Below, one piece after another: positions 29,036 through 38,058 of a DNA stretch of 64,000 nucleotides. Within the stretch, counting starts at the first letter, position 1. Each line of letters opens with the position of its first letter. Source of the DNA: CAZAAW01 sp964483325 (lineage in GTDB: Bacteria; Pseudomonadota; Alphaproteobacteria; Rhizobiales; Kaistiaceae); assembly GCA_964483325.1 (NCBI GenBank), contig CAZAAW010000003.1, forward strand, positions 113,881-177,880. Reading direction: 5' to 3'. Under the pieces are notes generated by a model. That model had not been told where the DNA came from, did no database searches, and worked only from the letters and a program-made list of their open reading frames with translations. A program made the position numbers and the translations under genes.

Positions 29036-29260
29036 GCGCCGCACCCCCTGCGTAGCAGCCTGCGGCCGGGACGGCCGGCGGCGCCCGATAGTCCATGTCC
29101 GATCGCAGGATAAGGGTTTTTGAACGGGCGGATCAACGAGATTGAGCGCCGGCCGCCCGCGCGCCGCCTTCCCGCCCCGGCAGCCGATTGACAACCGGCG
29201 CCGCGCCGCCGCTATTCGTAGCATTGCACCGCTTGAGTTCCCGCACGAGGAGAAGCCCGC

Positions 29261-30439
29261 ATGGCTACCGCCGACATTGTCATCGCCACCGCAGCCCGCA
29301 CCCCCGTTGGCTCGTTCAACGGCGCGCTGTCCAGTCTGCCGGCGCATGAACTCGGGGCGGTCGCCATCGGCGCGGCACTGGCGCGGGCCGGCGTGGCGCC
29401 GGAGGAGGTCGACGAGGTGATCCTCGGGCAGGTGCTGTCGGCCGGCGAGGGCCAGAACCCGGCCCGCCAGGCGGCGGTGAAGGCCGGTCTGCCGCACAGC
29501 GCCACGGCCTTCGGCCTCAATCAGCTGTGCGGCTCCGGCCTGCGCGCCGTCGCCCTCGGCATGCAGCAGATCGCCAGCGGCGACGCGGCGATCGTCGTCG
29601 CCGGCGGCCAGGAATCGATGTCGATGGCGCCCCATGTGGCGCATCTGCGCGGCGGCGTGAAGATGGGCGACACACAGATGGTCGACAGCATGATCAAGGA
29701 CGGCCTGTGGGATGCCTTCAACGGCTATCACATGGGCAACACGGCGGAGAACGTGGCGCGCGAATATCAGATCACCCGCGAGCAGCAGGATCTCTACGCA
29801 GTGGCGTCGCAGAACAAGGCCGAGGCGGCGCAAAAGGAGGGACGCTTCCGCGACGAGATCGTCCCCGTCACCATCCGCGGCCGCAAGGGCGATGTCGTCG
29901 TCGAGGCCGACGAGCATATCCGCCCGGGTTCGACGATCGAGTCGCTTGCCAAGCTCCGGCCGGCCTTCGCCAAGGACGGCACGGTGACGGCCGGCAATGC
30001 CTCCGGCATCAATGACGGCGCCGCGGTGGCCGTGCTGATGACCGCCGCCGAGGCGGCGCGGCGCGGCCTTTCGCCGATGGCCCGCATCGCCGCCTGGGCG
30101 ACGGCCGGCGTCGATCCGGCGCTGATGGGCACTGGCCCCATCCCGGCCTCGCAGAAGGTGCTGCAGAAGGCCGGCTGGCGCATCGAGGATCTCGATCTCA
30201 TCGAAGCCAACGAGGCCTTCGCGGCGCAGGCCTGCGCCGTCAACAAGGCCCTCGGCTGGGACACGGACCGCGTCAACGTCAATGGCGGCGCCATTGCCCT
30301 CGGCCATCCCATCGGCGCCTCGGGCGCCCGCGTGCTGGTGACGCTCCTCCATGAGATGCAGCGGCGCAATGCCCGGCGCGGCCTCGCCACGCTGTGCATC
30401 GGCGGCGGCATGGGCGTCGCGCTCTGCGTCGAGCGCTGA
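29261..30439 (+). CDS. phaA: Acetyl-CoA acetyltransferase (thiolase)
   Basis: 392-residue biosynthetic thiolase condensing two acetyl-CoA to acetoacetyl-CoA, the first step of PHB synthesis. The acylated cysteine lies in LNQLCGSGLRAV, the His in LGHPIGASGAR and the second catalytic Cys in CIGGGMG. It is followed after 60 bases by phaB. No PHA synthase (phaC) is in the window. Confidence 0.96.
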   Translation: MATADIVIATAARTPVGSFNGALSSLPAHELGAVAIGAALARAGVAPEEVDEVILGQVLSAGEGQNPARQAAVKAGLPHSATAFGLNQLCGSGLRAVALGMQQIASGDAAIVVAGGQESMSMAPHVAHLRGGVKMGDTQMVDSMIKDGLWDAFNGYHMGNTAENVAREYQITREQQDLYAVASQNKAEAAQKEGRFRDEIVPVTIRGRKGDVVVEADEHIRPGSTIESLAKLRPAFAKDGTVTAGNASGINDGAAVAVLMTAAEAARRGLSPMARIAAWATAGVDPALMGTGPIPASQKVLQKAGWRIEDLDLIEANEAFAAQACAVNKALGWDTDRVNVNGGAIALGHPIGASGARVLVTLLHEMQRRNARRGLATLCIGGGMGVALCVER

Positions 30440-30499
30440 GACACAAAAGCCCCGCGAAGCCTGCTATCACTCCTCTTCGGAGGAGCATGGGAGGACAGA

Positions 30500-31222
30500 A
30501 TGGGTAGAGTAGCGCTGGTCACCGGCGGCACGCGGGGCATCGGCCGGGCGATCACGGAATATCTTATAAAACATGGGCACTCGGTCGCTGCCGGCTATGC
30601 CGGCAACGAGGAAGCGGCCCAGGCCTGCGCGCGCGAGACCGGCGCCATGCTGGTCAAGGGCAATGTCGGCAATTTCGACGATTGCCGCCGCGCCGTCGCC
30701 GAGGTCGAGGCCAAGCTGGGACCGGTCGAGATCCTGGTCAACAATGCCGGCATCACCCGGGACGCGATGCTGCACCGGATGACGCCGGAGCAGTGGAACG
30801 ACGTGATCTACGTCAACCTGGCGTCGATCTTCAACATGAGCCGCAACGTCATCGAGGGCATGCGCGAGCGCGGCTTCGGCCGCATCGTCAACATCTCCTC
30901 GATCAACGGCCAGAAGGGCCAGATCGGCCAGACCAATTATTCGGCGGCGAAGGCCGGCGTCATCGGCTTCACCAAGTCGCTGGCGCTGGAGAGCGCCAAG
31001 AAGGGCATCACCGTCAACTGCGTCTGCCCGGGCTATATCGACACCGACATGCTGGCCGCCGTGCCGCAGAACGTCCTCGACGGGATCATCGCGCAGATCC
31101 CCGCCGGACGCCTCGGCAAGGCCGACGAAGTGGCCGCCGTGGTCGGCTGGCTCGCTTCCGACGATGCCGGCTTCACCAACGGCACCGTCCTGTCGATCAA
31201 CGGCGGGCAGTACATGGCCTGA
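30500..31222 (+). CDS. phaB: Acetoacetyl-CoA reductase
   Basis: 240-residue short-chain dehydrogenase, NADPH-dependent reductase of acetoacetyl-CoA to (R)-3-hydroxybutyryl-CoA. TGGTRGIG nucleotide-binding motif, NNAGITRD, catalytic Ser in NISSINGQKGQ and YSAAK with the Tyr-x3-Lys pair. A good ribosome-binding sequence (GGGAGGA) precedes the ATG. Pairing with phaA distinguishes it from FabG. Confidence 0.95.
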   Translation: MGRVALVTGGTRGIGRAITEYLIKHGHSVAAGYAGNEEAAQACARETGAMLVKGNVGNFDDCRRAVAEVEAKLGPVEILVNNAGITRDAMLHRMTPEQWNDVIYVNLASIFNMSRNVIEGMRERGFGRIVNISSINGQKGQIGQTNYSAAKAGVIGFTKSLALESAKKGITVNCVCPGYIDTDMLAAVPQNVLDGIIAQIPAGRLGKADEVAAVVGWLASDDAGFTNGTVLSINGGQYMA

Positions 31223-31320
31223 CCCCAGCCTTGGCCAGGCCGCCAATCCCGGCCGGCCGAATTCCAGCCGCAATCGCCGGCTCTCTTCGGCATGAGCGGG
31301 GGCGCTCAGACGGGCGACTC

Positions 31321-32523
31321 ATGCTCATGCTTCCTCAGCCGATTTCCGCGGCGCCCGGCACCGGCCGGGCGGCCGATGCCTATACGGATGCCGACCTCAT
31401 CATCGTCGGCGCCAGCTTCGCCGGCCTTGCCGCGGCGCGCACGGCGGCGGCGCGCGGCCTGCGCGTCATCGTCATCGAGGCCAAGGCGGAACCGGGCGCG
31501 CGCATCCATACGACGGGCATCCTGGTGCGCGAGGCGGTCGAGGAGATCGACATCCCGCACCGACTGATGCGCCGCGTCCCGGGCGTCAGGCTCTATGCGC
31601 CGAACCTCGCCAGCCTGGATCTCTTCTCGCCGGGCTATGCCTTCTATACGACGCGCACCGCCGACCTGCTGCGCTGGATGGCCGCCGAAGCCACCGCCGC
31701 CGGCGCGACGATCCTCTGCTCGACGCGCTTCGAGGGCGCCCGGCGCGACGGCGGCCTGATCCGCCTCGACGGCACCGGTCTTGCGGCGCGCTATCTTGTC
31801 GGCGCCGACGGGGCGCGGTCGCGCGTCGCCCAGGCCTTCGGTCTCGGCCGCAATGTCCGCTTTCTGACCGGCGTCGAACTCGAGCTGGAGCCATCGGAGA
31901 GCATCGACCCGCGCTTCCTGCACTGCTTCGTCGATTCCCGCGCCGCGCCCGGCTACATCGCCTGGGCAGCCGCCGGTCCGGATGTCCTGCAGGTCGGGCT
32001 GGCGGCCGGCCACAACCGGCGGCCGGACCTCGCCGGCTTTCTCGCCCGCACCAACGAGCGGTTCGGGTGGAGCGGCATGAAGATCGTCGGCCGCCGCAGC
32101 GGCCTCATCCCGGCGGGCGGCCCGGTGACTTCCGCCTCGGCGCCGGGCGTCCTCCTCATCGGCGACGCCGCCGGCTGGGTATCGCCGGCAACCGGCGGCG
32201 GCATCCGCCTGGCGTTCCATTGGGGCCGGCGGGCCGCCGCGCTGGTCGCCGATCACCTTGAATGCGGCGGGCCGGAGCCGGGACGCCTCCTGGCGCGGGA
32301 AATGCCGCGCTTCCGCCTGAAGCGGCTGATGCGGGCGGCGCTCGATCTCGCTCCGCCCAATGCGCTGCTCGATCTCGCCCTGGCGACACCGCCGATGCGG
32401 GCGCTGGCCGAGCGGGTCTATTTCCATCGCCGCGGCGGCGGCGGGGTCGACCGGGAAAGCTACCGCGCCTGGTTCGACCAGCAGCCGACGCAGCCGCGCA
32501 TCGTCGACGAAACCGGCGGCTGA
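31321..32523 (+). CDS. FAD-dependent oxidoreductase, geranylgeranyl-reductase-like
   Basis: 400-residue flavoprotein. The Rossmann FAD motif lies at residues 27-53 (IIVGASFAGLAAAR, then RVIVIEA), an ARYLVGADGARSRVA segment follows, and the second FAD motif is GDAAGWVSPATGGGI, typical of geranylgeranyl reductase/group A monooxygenase-like enzymes. ATG 31321 or 31327 is the start; the upstream open frame overlaps phaB. It follows phaB by about 100 bases but no role in PHB metabolism is known. Substrate unknown; a polyprenyl or lipid double bond is a plausible target. Confidence 0.8.
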   Translation: MLMLPQPISAAPGTGRAADAYTDADLIIVGASFAGLAAARTAAARGLRVIVIEAKAEPGARIHTTGILVREAVEEIDIPHRLMRRVPGVRLYAPNLASLDLFSPGYAFYTTRTADLLRWMAAEATAAGATILCSTRFEGARRDGGLIRLDGTGLAARYLVGADGARSRVAQAFGLGRNVRFLTGVELELEPSESIDPRFLHCFVDSRAAPGYIAWAAAGPDVLQVGLAAGHNRRPDLAGFLARTNERFGWSGMKIVGRRSGLIPAGGPVTSASAPGVLLIGDAAGWVSPATGGGIRLAFHWGRRAAALVADHLECGGPEPGRLLAREMPRFRLKRLMRAALDLAPPNALLDLALATPPMRALAERVYFHRRGGGGVDRESYRAWFDQQPTQPRIVDETGG

Positions 32524-32526
32524 GGC

Positions 32527-32814
32527 TCAGGGCGCCTTCGCCTCGACGGCGAGGGCATGCACGCCGGCAGCAAGCTCGCCCGCCAGCGCGGCATTGATGC
32601 GGCGGTGGACATCGACGCGGCTGGCGCCCCTGAACGCCTCGGCCGTGATGCGGACGCGAAAATGCGTTTCGCCCTCCGGCCGCCAGCCCCCGTGCCCCTT
32701 GTGCAGGTGGGACTCGTCCACCACCTCAAGCGCCGAAGGCTGAAACGCCTCGGTAAGGGTCTGCGTGATCCTTTCTCTGGCCGTCACGATCGTACCTTTT
32801 CCTTCTTCTGACAT
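32527..32814 (-). CDS. bolA: BolA-family protein
   Basis: 95-residue BolA-like protein. The family partners monothiol glutaredoxins in iron-sulfur/iron regulation and some members affect morphology. VVDESHLHKGHGGWRPEGETHFRV carries the conserved His and the RVDVHRRINAAL helix follows. It is divergent from the J-domain gene (42-base gap), a conserved pairing in Hyphomicrobiales. Confidence 0.92.
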   Translation of the reverse strand: MSEEGKGTIVTARERITQTLTEAFQPSALEVVDESHLHKGHGGWRPEGETHFRVRITAEAFRGASRVDVHRRINAALAGELAAGVHALAVEAKAP

Positions 32815-32856
32815 GCGCGCACCGCCTTGCCGCTTTCCGGCGGGGACCGCATACTT

Positions 32857-33486
32857 ATGCCGATGAAGCTCGATTCAAAGTTCTTCGACCAGATCCGTGT
32901 GAAGGGGCCGGCCAAGCCAGCGCCCAACCTGCCGCTTTGCCAGTGGCAGGGCTGCACGGAGCCGGCCGCTTACCGCGCCCCACAGGGCCGGCAGCGGGAG
33001 GGCCAGTACTACCATTTCTGCCTCGACCACGTGCGCGACTACAACAAGTCCTACAACTACTTCGCCGGCATGGCGCCGGACGACATCGACGCCTACCAGA
33101 AGGCCTCCGCCACCGGCCACCGGCCGACCTGGACGATGGGCGTCAATGCCAAGGGTCCGCGCCGTGCGGCGCCCGGCACCGGCCAGCCGCGGCAATGGAG
33201 CGCGGAGGCCTATGACATGTTCGGCGTCCTCGGCGGCGACGGTTTCACCCGTGCGCGCACCGCCGAGGCGAAGCCGGAACGGCGGCCGCTGCATAACCTG
33301 GAACGCAAGTCTTTCGCCATTCTCGACCTCGAGGGCACGGAAAGCCGCGCCGAGATCAAGAGCCGCTTCAAGGCGCTGGTGAAACGCCTGCACCCGGACG
33401 CCAATGGCGGCGACCGCAGTTCCGAGGACCGCCTGCGCGAGATTATTCAGGCATATAACCACCTCAAATCCGCCGGCTTCTGCTAA
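32857..33486 (+). CDS. J-domain protein with N-terminal Cys/His region
   Basis: 209 residues. The C-terminal 60 residues form a J domain: FAILDLEGTESRAEIKSRFK, then LVKRLHPDANGGD with the HPD tripeptide and a helix ending AYNHLKSAGF. The N-terminal half has CQWQGC followed later by FCLDHVRDYNKSYNYF, a possible zinc-binding Cys/His set conserved in this alphaproteobacterial family. A co-chaperone role with DnaK is implied by HPD. The gene lies directly upstream of cobS, as in relatives. Start is ATG 32857 or 32863. Confidence 0.85.
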   Translation: MPMKLDSKFFDQIRVKGPAKPAPNLPLCQWQGCTEPAAYRAPQGRQREGQYYHFCLDHVRDYNKSYNYFAGMAPDDIDAYQKASATGHRPTWTMGVNAKGPRRAAPGTGQPRQWSAEAYDMFGVLGGDGFTRARTAEAKPERRPLHNLERKSFAILDLEGTESRAEIKSRFKALVKRLHPDANGGDRSSEDRLREIIQAYNHLKSAGFC

Positions 33487-33568
33487 GACCGGGGGCGTAT
33501 GAACGACCAGGGAAACGGGACCGCCTTCCGCGAGGCTGCGTGACCGGATGCCCCGTGGAGGCTCTATT

Positions 33569-34555
33569 GTGACCATCGTGAAGGAGGAATGGACCGACAT
33601 GCCGGACATGAAGGTGTCCGTGCGGCAGGTCTTCGGCATCGACAGCGATCTCGAATGCCCGGCTTATTCGGAGCCGAACGAGCATGTCCCCGATGTCGAC
33701 AACGACTACATCTTCGACCGCGAGACGACCCTGGCGATCCTCGCCGGCTTTGCCCGCAACCGCCGCGTCATGGTCACCGGCTATCACGGCACCGGCAAGT
33801 CGACCCATATCGAGCAGGTGGCGGCCCGCCTCAACTGGCCCTGCGTGCGCGTCAATCTCGACAGCCATATCAGCCGCATCGACCTGATCGGCAAGGATGC
33901 CATCGTCGTGCGCGACGGCATGCAGGTGACCGAATTTCGCGACGGCATCCTGCCCTGGGCCCTGCAGACCAACACGGCGCTCGTCTTCGACGAATATGAC
34001 GCCGGCCGGCCCGACGTGATGTTCGTCATCCAGCGCGTCCTGGAAGTCTCCGGGCGGCTGACGCTGCTCGACCAGAACCGCGTGATCCGGCCGCATCCGT
34101 GCTTCCGCCTCTTCGCCACCGCCAATACCGTCGGCCTCGGCGACACGTCCGGCCTTTATCACGGCACGCAGCAGATCAATCAGGGCCAGATGGACCGCTG
34201 GTCGATCGTCGTCACGCTGAACTACCTGCCGCACGAGAAGGAGGTCGACATCGTCGCCGCCAAGGCGCCGCAGATGCGCGACGAGAAAGGCCGGGCGCTG
34301 ATCGCCCGCATGGTCCGCGTCGCCGAGCTGACCCGCAATGCCTTCATGAACGGCGACCTCTCGACGGTCATGAGCCCGCGCACGGTCATCACCTGGGCGG
34401 AGAATGCGGCGATCTTCAACGATATCGGCTTCGCCTTCCGCATCACCTTCCTCAACAAATGCGACGAGGCGGAACGGCCGCTGGTGGCCGAGTTCTACCA
34501 GCGCTGTTTCGGCGAGGAGCTGACCGAGTCGGTCGCCAACGTCGTCCTGTCCTGA
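33569..34555 (+). CDS. cobS: Aerobic cobaltochelatase subunit CobS
   Basis: 328-residue AAA+ ATPase of the CobNST cobaltochelatase, which inserts cobalt into hydrogenobyrinate a,c-diamide in aerobic B12 synthesis. Walker A is GYHGTGKS (residues 71-78) and Walker B ALVFDEYDAG; SVRQVFGIDSD near the N-terminus is a CobS signature. GTG 33569 follows GGAGG with 8 bases spacing and gives the family length. CobT follows after 21 bases. CobN is not in the window. Confidence 0.95.
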   Translation: MTIVKEEWTDMPDMKVSVRQVFGIDSDLECPAYSEPNEHVPDVDNDYIFDRETTLAILAGFARNRRVMVTGYHGTGKSTHIEQVAARLNWPCVRVNLDSHISRIDLIGKDAIVVRDGMQVTEFRDGILPWALQTNTALVFDEYDAGRPDVMFVIQRVLEVSGRLTLLDQNRVIRPHPCFRLFATANTVGLGDTSGLYHGTQQINQGQMDRWSIVVTLNYLPHEKEVDIVAAKAPQMRDEKGRALIARMVRVAELTRNAFMNGDLSTVMSPRTVITWAENAAIFNDIGFAFRITFLNKCDEAERPLVAEFYQRCFGEELTESVANVVLS

Positions 34556-34576
34556 TCCGCCCATCCTGAGCCGGCC

Positions 34577-36463
34577 ATGGCGTCGAACGAAACCAGCGGC
34601 AAGCCGCGCATCATCCCCACCGACCCGCTGAAGCGGGCGGTGACCGGCTGCATGCGCGCCATTTCGGGGCGGCCCGACATGGAGGTATCGTTCGTGTCGG
34701 ACAGGCCGATCCTCTCCGGCGCCAAGGCGCGCCTGCCGGAGCCGCCGCGCCGCCCGACCGGCCGCGATGTGGCGATCATGCGCGGCCTCGGCGATTCGAT
34801 GGCGCTGCGTCTTGCCATCCACAACCCGGCCCTGCACCGCACGCGCGCCCCGGAAGGACGCAACGCCCGCGCCGTCTTCGACGCGGTGGAGCAGGCGCGT
34901 GTCGAGGCCATCGGTGCCCTGCGCATGGAAGGCGTCGCCGGCAATCTGTCGGCGATGCTGGAGGACCGCTACCAGCGCGCCAACCTCAAGGACGTCACCG
35001 ACCGCGCCGAGGCGCCGCTGGAGGATGCCGTGGCGCTGATGGTGCGCGAGCGGCTAACCGGCCTGACGCCGCCGCCTTCCGGCCGCGCCGTGGTCGAGCT
35101 GTGGCGCGACTGGATCGAGCAGAAGGCCGGCGACGATCTCAGCCGCCTCGTCTCCTCCGCCGACGACCAGGCGCGCTTTGCCGACGGCGTTCGCGAGCTG
35201 ATCGCCTCGCTCGACATGGGCGACGAGCTCGGCGGCGACGAGCGCAGCGAGGACGACGAGGAGGACGCTCCCGACGATAGCGGCTCGGAAGACGCCGACG
35301 GCGGCGACGACCAGAACGAAGGCTCCGAGGGTGCCCAGCCGCGCGAGATGGAAGCCGGCACAGAGGAAACCGACGCCGGCGAGGCCGAGTCGATGGAAGC
35401 CGATGCCGAGCGCTTCGACGAGGACAGTGGCGAGACCCGCGAAAGTGGTGAGTCGCGCCGCCAGAACCTCCCCTGGACCAACGAGCCGCCGGCCATCGAC
35501 TACCGCGCCTTCACCACGCGCCATGACGAGACCGTGCGCGCCGAGGACCTTTGCGACTCGGAGGAACTTGACCGGCTGCGCAGCTTCCTCGACAAGCAGC
35601 TGGCGCCGTTGCAGGGCGCCGTCGCCCGCCTCGCCAACCGGCTGCAGCGGCGCCTGCTGGCGCAGCAGAACCGCGCCTGGGATTTCGACCTGGAGGAAGG
35701 CGTCCTCGACGCGGCGCGCCTGTCGCGCGTCGTCATCGACGCCATGCAGCCGCTGTCCTTCAAGGCCGAGCGCGATACCGAATTCCGCGACACTGTCGTC
35801 AGCCTGGTTCTCGACAATTCCGGCTCCATGCGCGGCCGCCCGATCACCGTGGCGGCGATCTGCGCCGACATCCTGGCGCGGACGCTGGAACGCTGCGGCG
35901 TCAAGGTCGAGATCCTCGGCTTCACCACCCGCGCCTGGAAGGGCGGCCAGTCGCGCGAGGCCTGGCTGCAGGCCGGCAAGCCGGTCAATCCGGGCCGTCT
36001 CAACGACCTGCGCCACATCATCTACAAGGCGGCCGACTCGCCATGGCGGCGCGCCCGCAAGAATCTCGGCCTGATGATGCGCGAGGGGCTTCTCAAGGAG
36101 AATATCGACGGCGAGGCGCTCGCCTGGGCGCATGCCCGGCTGCTCGCCCGGCCGGAGCAGCGCCGCATCCTGATGATGATCTCCGACGGCGCCCCCGTCG
36201 ACGATTCCACCCTGTCGGTCAACGCCGCCAATTATCTCGAGCGGCACCTGCGGCACGTCATCGAGGAGATCGAGACGCGCTCGCCGGTCGAGCTGATCGC
36301 CATCGGCATCGGCCACGACGTGACGCGCTACTACCGGCGCGCCGTGACGATCGTCGATGCCGAGGAACTGGCCGGGGCGATGACCGAGAAGCTCGCCGAG
36401 CTGTTCGACGAGAAGCCGCCGGCGCCGGCACGCCGCGCACCGCGCCGCCGCGCCGCCGGATGA
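34577..36463 (+). CDS. cobT: Aerobic cobaltochelatase subunit CobT
   Basis: 628-residue partner of CobS. An N-terminal CobT domain is followed by a long acidic stretch (about residues 215-300, rich in Glu/Asp/Gly/Ser) and a C-terminal von Willebrand A domain with the MIDAS motif DNSGS (413-417). CobS and CobT form a ring complex that drives cobalt insertion by CobN. The stop overlaps the next gene's ATG (ATGA). Confidence 0.95.
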   Translation: MASNETSGKPRIIPTDPLKRAVTGCMRAISGRPDMEVSFVSDRPILSGAKARLPEPPRRPTGRDVAIMRGLGDSMALRLAIHNPALHRTRAPEGRNARAVFDAVEQARVEAIGALRMEGVAGNLSAMLEDRYQRANLKDVTDRAEAPLEDAVALMVRERLTGLTPPPSGRAVVELWRDWIEQKAGDDLSRLVSSADDQARFADGVRELIASLDMGDELGGDERSEDDEEDAPDDSGSEDADGGDDQNEGSEGAQPREMEAGTEETDAGEAESMEADAERFDEDSGETRESGESRRQNLPWTNEPPAIDYRAFTTRHDETVRAEDLCDSEELDRLRSFLDKQLAPLQGAVARLANRLQRRLLAQQNRAWDFDLEEGVLDAARLSRVVIDAMQPLSFKAERDTEFRDTVVSLVLDNSGSMRGRPITVAAICADILARTLERCGVKVEILGFTTRAWKGGQSREAWLQAGKPVNPGRLNDLRHIIYKAADSPWRRARKNLGLMMREGLLKENIDGEALAWAHARLLARPEQRRILMMISDGAPVDDSTLSVNAANYLERHLRHVIEEIETRSPVELIAIGIGHDVTRYYRRAVTIVDAEELAGAMTEKLAELFDEKPPAPARRAPRRRAAG

Positions 36464-37515
36464 GGCTGGCCGCCGGCGCCCTTCTTGCGGCGCTTGCGCT
36501 GTGCCTGGCAACGCCGGGCGCGCCGGCCGAATGGGATTTCCAGCCCATCGAAGTCACGGCCCGGCCGATCCCCCATTTCGACCGGTCCGGCACGGACGAC
36601 CGTTTCGGCGAGCTCGACTACCGCGGCGGACTGGTGCTGACCTCGCCGGACCGCAGCTTCGGCTCGCTGTCGGGCCTCGACATCGATACCGACGGAACGC
36701 TCTACGCCGTCGCCGATACCGGCTTCTGGCTGCGCGCCACGCTGGAGGAGCAGGACGGCCGGCTCGTCGGCCTCGCTGACGCGGCTCTGGCGCCGATCGC
36801 CGACGACAAGGGCAGGCCTGCTACCGACAAGCGAGACGCCGATGCGGAAGGGCTGCGTCTGATCCGCGATGCCACAGGAACGGCGGCGCTGGTGTCGTTC
36901 GAGCGGCGCCACCGCGTCCGGCGCTATGCGCTGAGCGCCCTCCCCGCCGGCCGGCCGCAGCCGGTCGAGCTGATCTCGACACGCGGCCTGCGCAGCAATC
37001 GCGGCATCGAAGCGATCGCTGTCGCTCCGGCCGGCGGCCTGCTCGCCGGTGCCACCGTGGTCCTCAGCGAACGCGCCGGCAGCGCCGGTGATATCCCTGC
37101 CTGGGTGCTGGACGGCCCGCGACGCGGCGCCTTCTCGGTCCGGGGCAAGGGCAGTTTCGAGATCACCGACGCCGCCTTCGCGCCGAATGGCGACCTCTTC
37201 GTGCTGGAGCGGCGTTTCGCCCTGCCGGAGGGCGCCGCCATGCGCATCCGCCGCATGGCGGCGGCCGATATCCGCCCGGGTGCAACGATCGACGGGCCGG
37301 CGGTCATCACCGCCGGCCTCGGCTATCAGATCGACAATATGGAAGGGCTTACGGTGCGCCTGGCGCCGAACGGCGACACGCTGCTGACGCTCATCTCCGA
37401 CGACAACCAGAGCCCGTTGCAGCGCACGCTGCTGCTGCAATTCGCCTGGCGCGAGATGATGCCGCCGCTGCCGCGGATGCGGCCGAAACTGGCCGCCGCT
37501 GGCTCAGGCGGCTGA
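36460..37515 (+). CDS. Exported esterase-like-activity-of-phytase family protein
   Basis: 351 residues with a signal peptide (ALLAALALCLATPGAPA) and a beta-propeller-like domain of the phytase-like esterase family: RFGELDYRGGLVLTSPDRSFGSLSGLDID near the start and a C-terminal GYQIDNMEGLTV segment. The ATG overlaps the cobT stop by 4 bases, so it is translated with the cobaltochelatase genes although a direct link to B12 synthesis is not known. Its last 12 bases overlap the convergent rpmB. Confidence 0.82.
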   Translation: MRLAAGALLAALALCLATPGAPAEWDFQPIEVTARPIPHFDRSGTDDRFGELDYRGGLVLTSPDRSFGSLSGLDIDTDGTLYAVADTGFWLRATLEEQDGRLVGLADAALAPIADDKGRPATDKRDADAEGLRLIRDATGTAALVSFERRHRVRRYALSALPAGRPQPVELISTRGLRSNRGIEAIAVAPAGGLLAGATVVLSERAGSAGDIPAWVLDGPRRGAFSVRGKGSFEITDAAFAPNGDLFVLERRFALPEGAAMRIRRMAAADIRPGATIDGPAVITAGLGYQIDNMEGLTVRLAPNGDTLLTLISDDNQSPLQRTLLLQFAWREMMPPLPRMRPKLAAAGSGG

Positions 37516-37797
37516 CGCCTCGGCGCGCTTTTCGATCTGGCGCTTCAGGACGCGGGCGCGCGGCGACAGTTCGCTGTCGCGAGCCTTGATCAGGAAGGCA
37601 TCGAGACCGCCGCGATGCTCGACCGAACGGAGCGCATGCGCCGTGATGCGCAGCGACACCGACTGGTTGAGCGCGTCGCTCATCAGCGTGACCTCGACGA
37701 GGTTGGGCAGCCAGCGCCGCCGCGTCTTGTTATTGGCGTGGCTGACGGCATTGCCGTACTGCACCGCCTTGCCGGTCAATTCGCAAACGCGAGACAT
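37504..37797 (-). CDS. rpmB: 50S ribosomal protein bL28
   Basis: 97-residue bL28: MSRVCELTGKAVQYGNAVSHANNKTRRRW is cut here only as an anchor, with the TGK and N-K-T-x-R-x-W features diagnostic. An Ala-rich basic tail ends the protein. It has its own strong promoter about 70 bases upstream. It overlaps the 3' end of the phytase-like gene by 12 bases. Confidence 0.97.
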   Translation of the reverse strand: MSRVCELTGKAVQYGNAVSHANNKTRRRWLPNLVEVTLMSDALNQSVSLRITAHALRSVEHRGGLDAFLIKARDSELSPRARVLKRQIEKRAEASAA

Positions 37798-37864
37798 TCA
37801 CAACACCCTTCGCCGCTGCCGGCCACGGCGTCCGCTGCAGCAATCGTGGTTTCGAGAGGCGTTT

Positions 37865-37893
37865 GCTATACTGGCCGCGTCCGGCAGCGTCAA
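37865..37893 (-). promoter_or_regulatory. Housekeeping promoter of rpmB
   Basis: On the minus strand, TTGACG (37888-37893) and TATAGC (37865-37870) are separated by exactly 17 bases, a near-consensus sigma-70-type promoter, giving a leader of about 60 bases before the rpmB ATG. Confidence 0.75.
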
Positions 37894-37967
37894 GAAGCGG
37901 CGCCGGACGGTTGACGATCGGCGGCTGTCGCGCGAACCTTTTGCATGAGGGGCGTCGGCTAGGATTT

Positions 37968-37989
37968 GTTAACCATTCCGAAGGTTAAC
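37968..37989. promoter_or_regulatory. Inverted repeat upstream of the DUF3108 gene
   Basis: GTTAACC (37968-37974), 8-base spacer, GGTTAAC (37983-37989): a perfect 7-bp inverted repeat about 70 bases before the chosen ATG. The TTAACC half-sites recall alphaproteobacterial cell-cycle regulator half-sites, but the spacing is not the TTAA-N7-TTAA of a full CtrA box. Confidence 0.35.
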
Positions 37990-38058
37990 ATTCGCCGACC
38001 TGCGTCGGCATCAGGACGCGTCAGGTCGGGGGGTTTTTGGGGTGTCAGGGGTCTCGGG

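Noticed and set aside
29036..30352. N-terminal extension of the phaR frame
   Set aside because: Reads antisense through phaA; the family N-terminus and start context are at 29035.
37968..37989. Full CtrA box
   Set aside because: The two TTAA cores are 12 bases apart, not the required 7.
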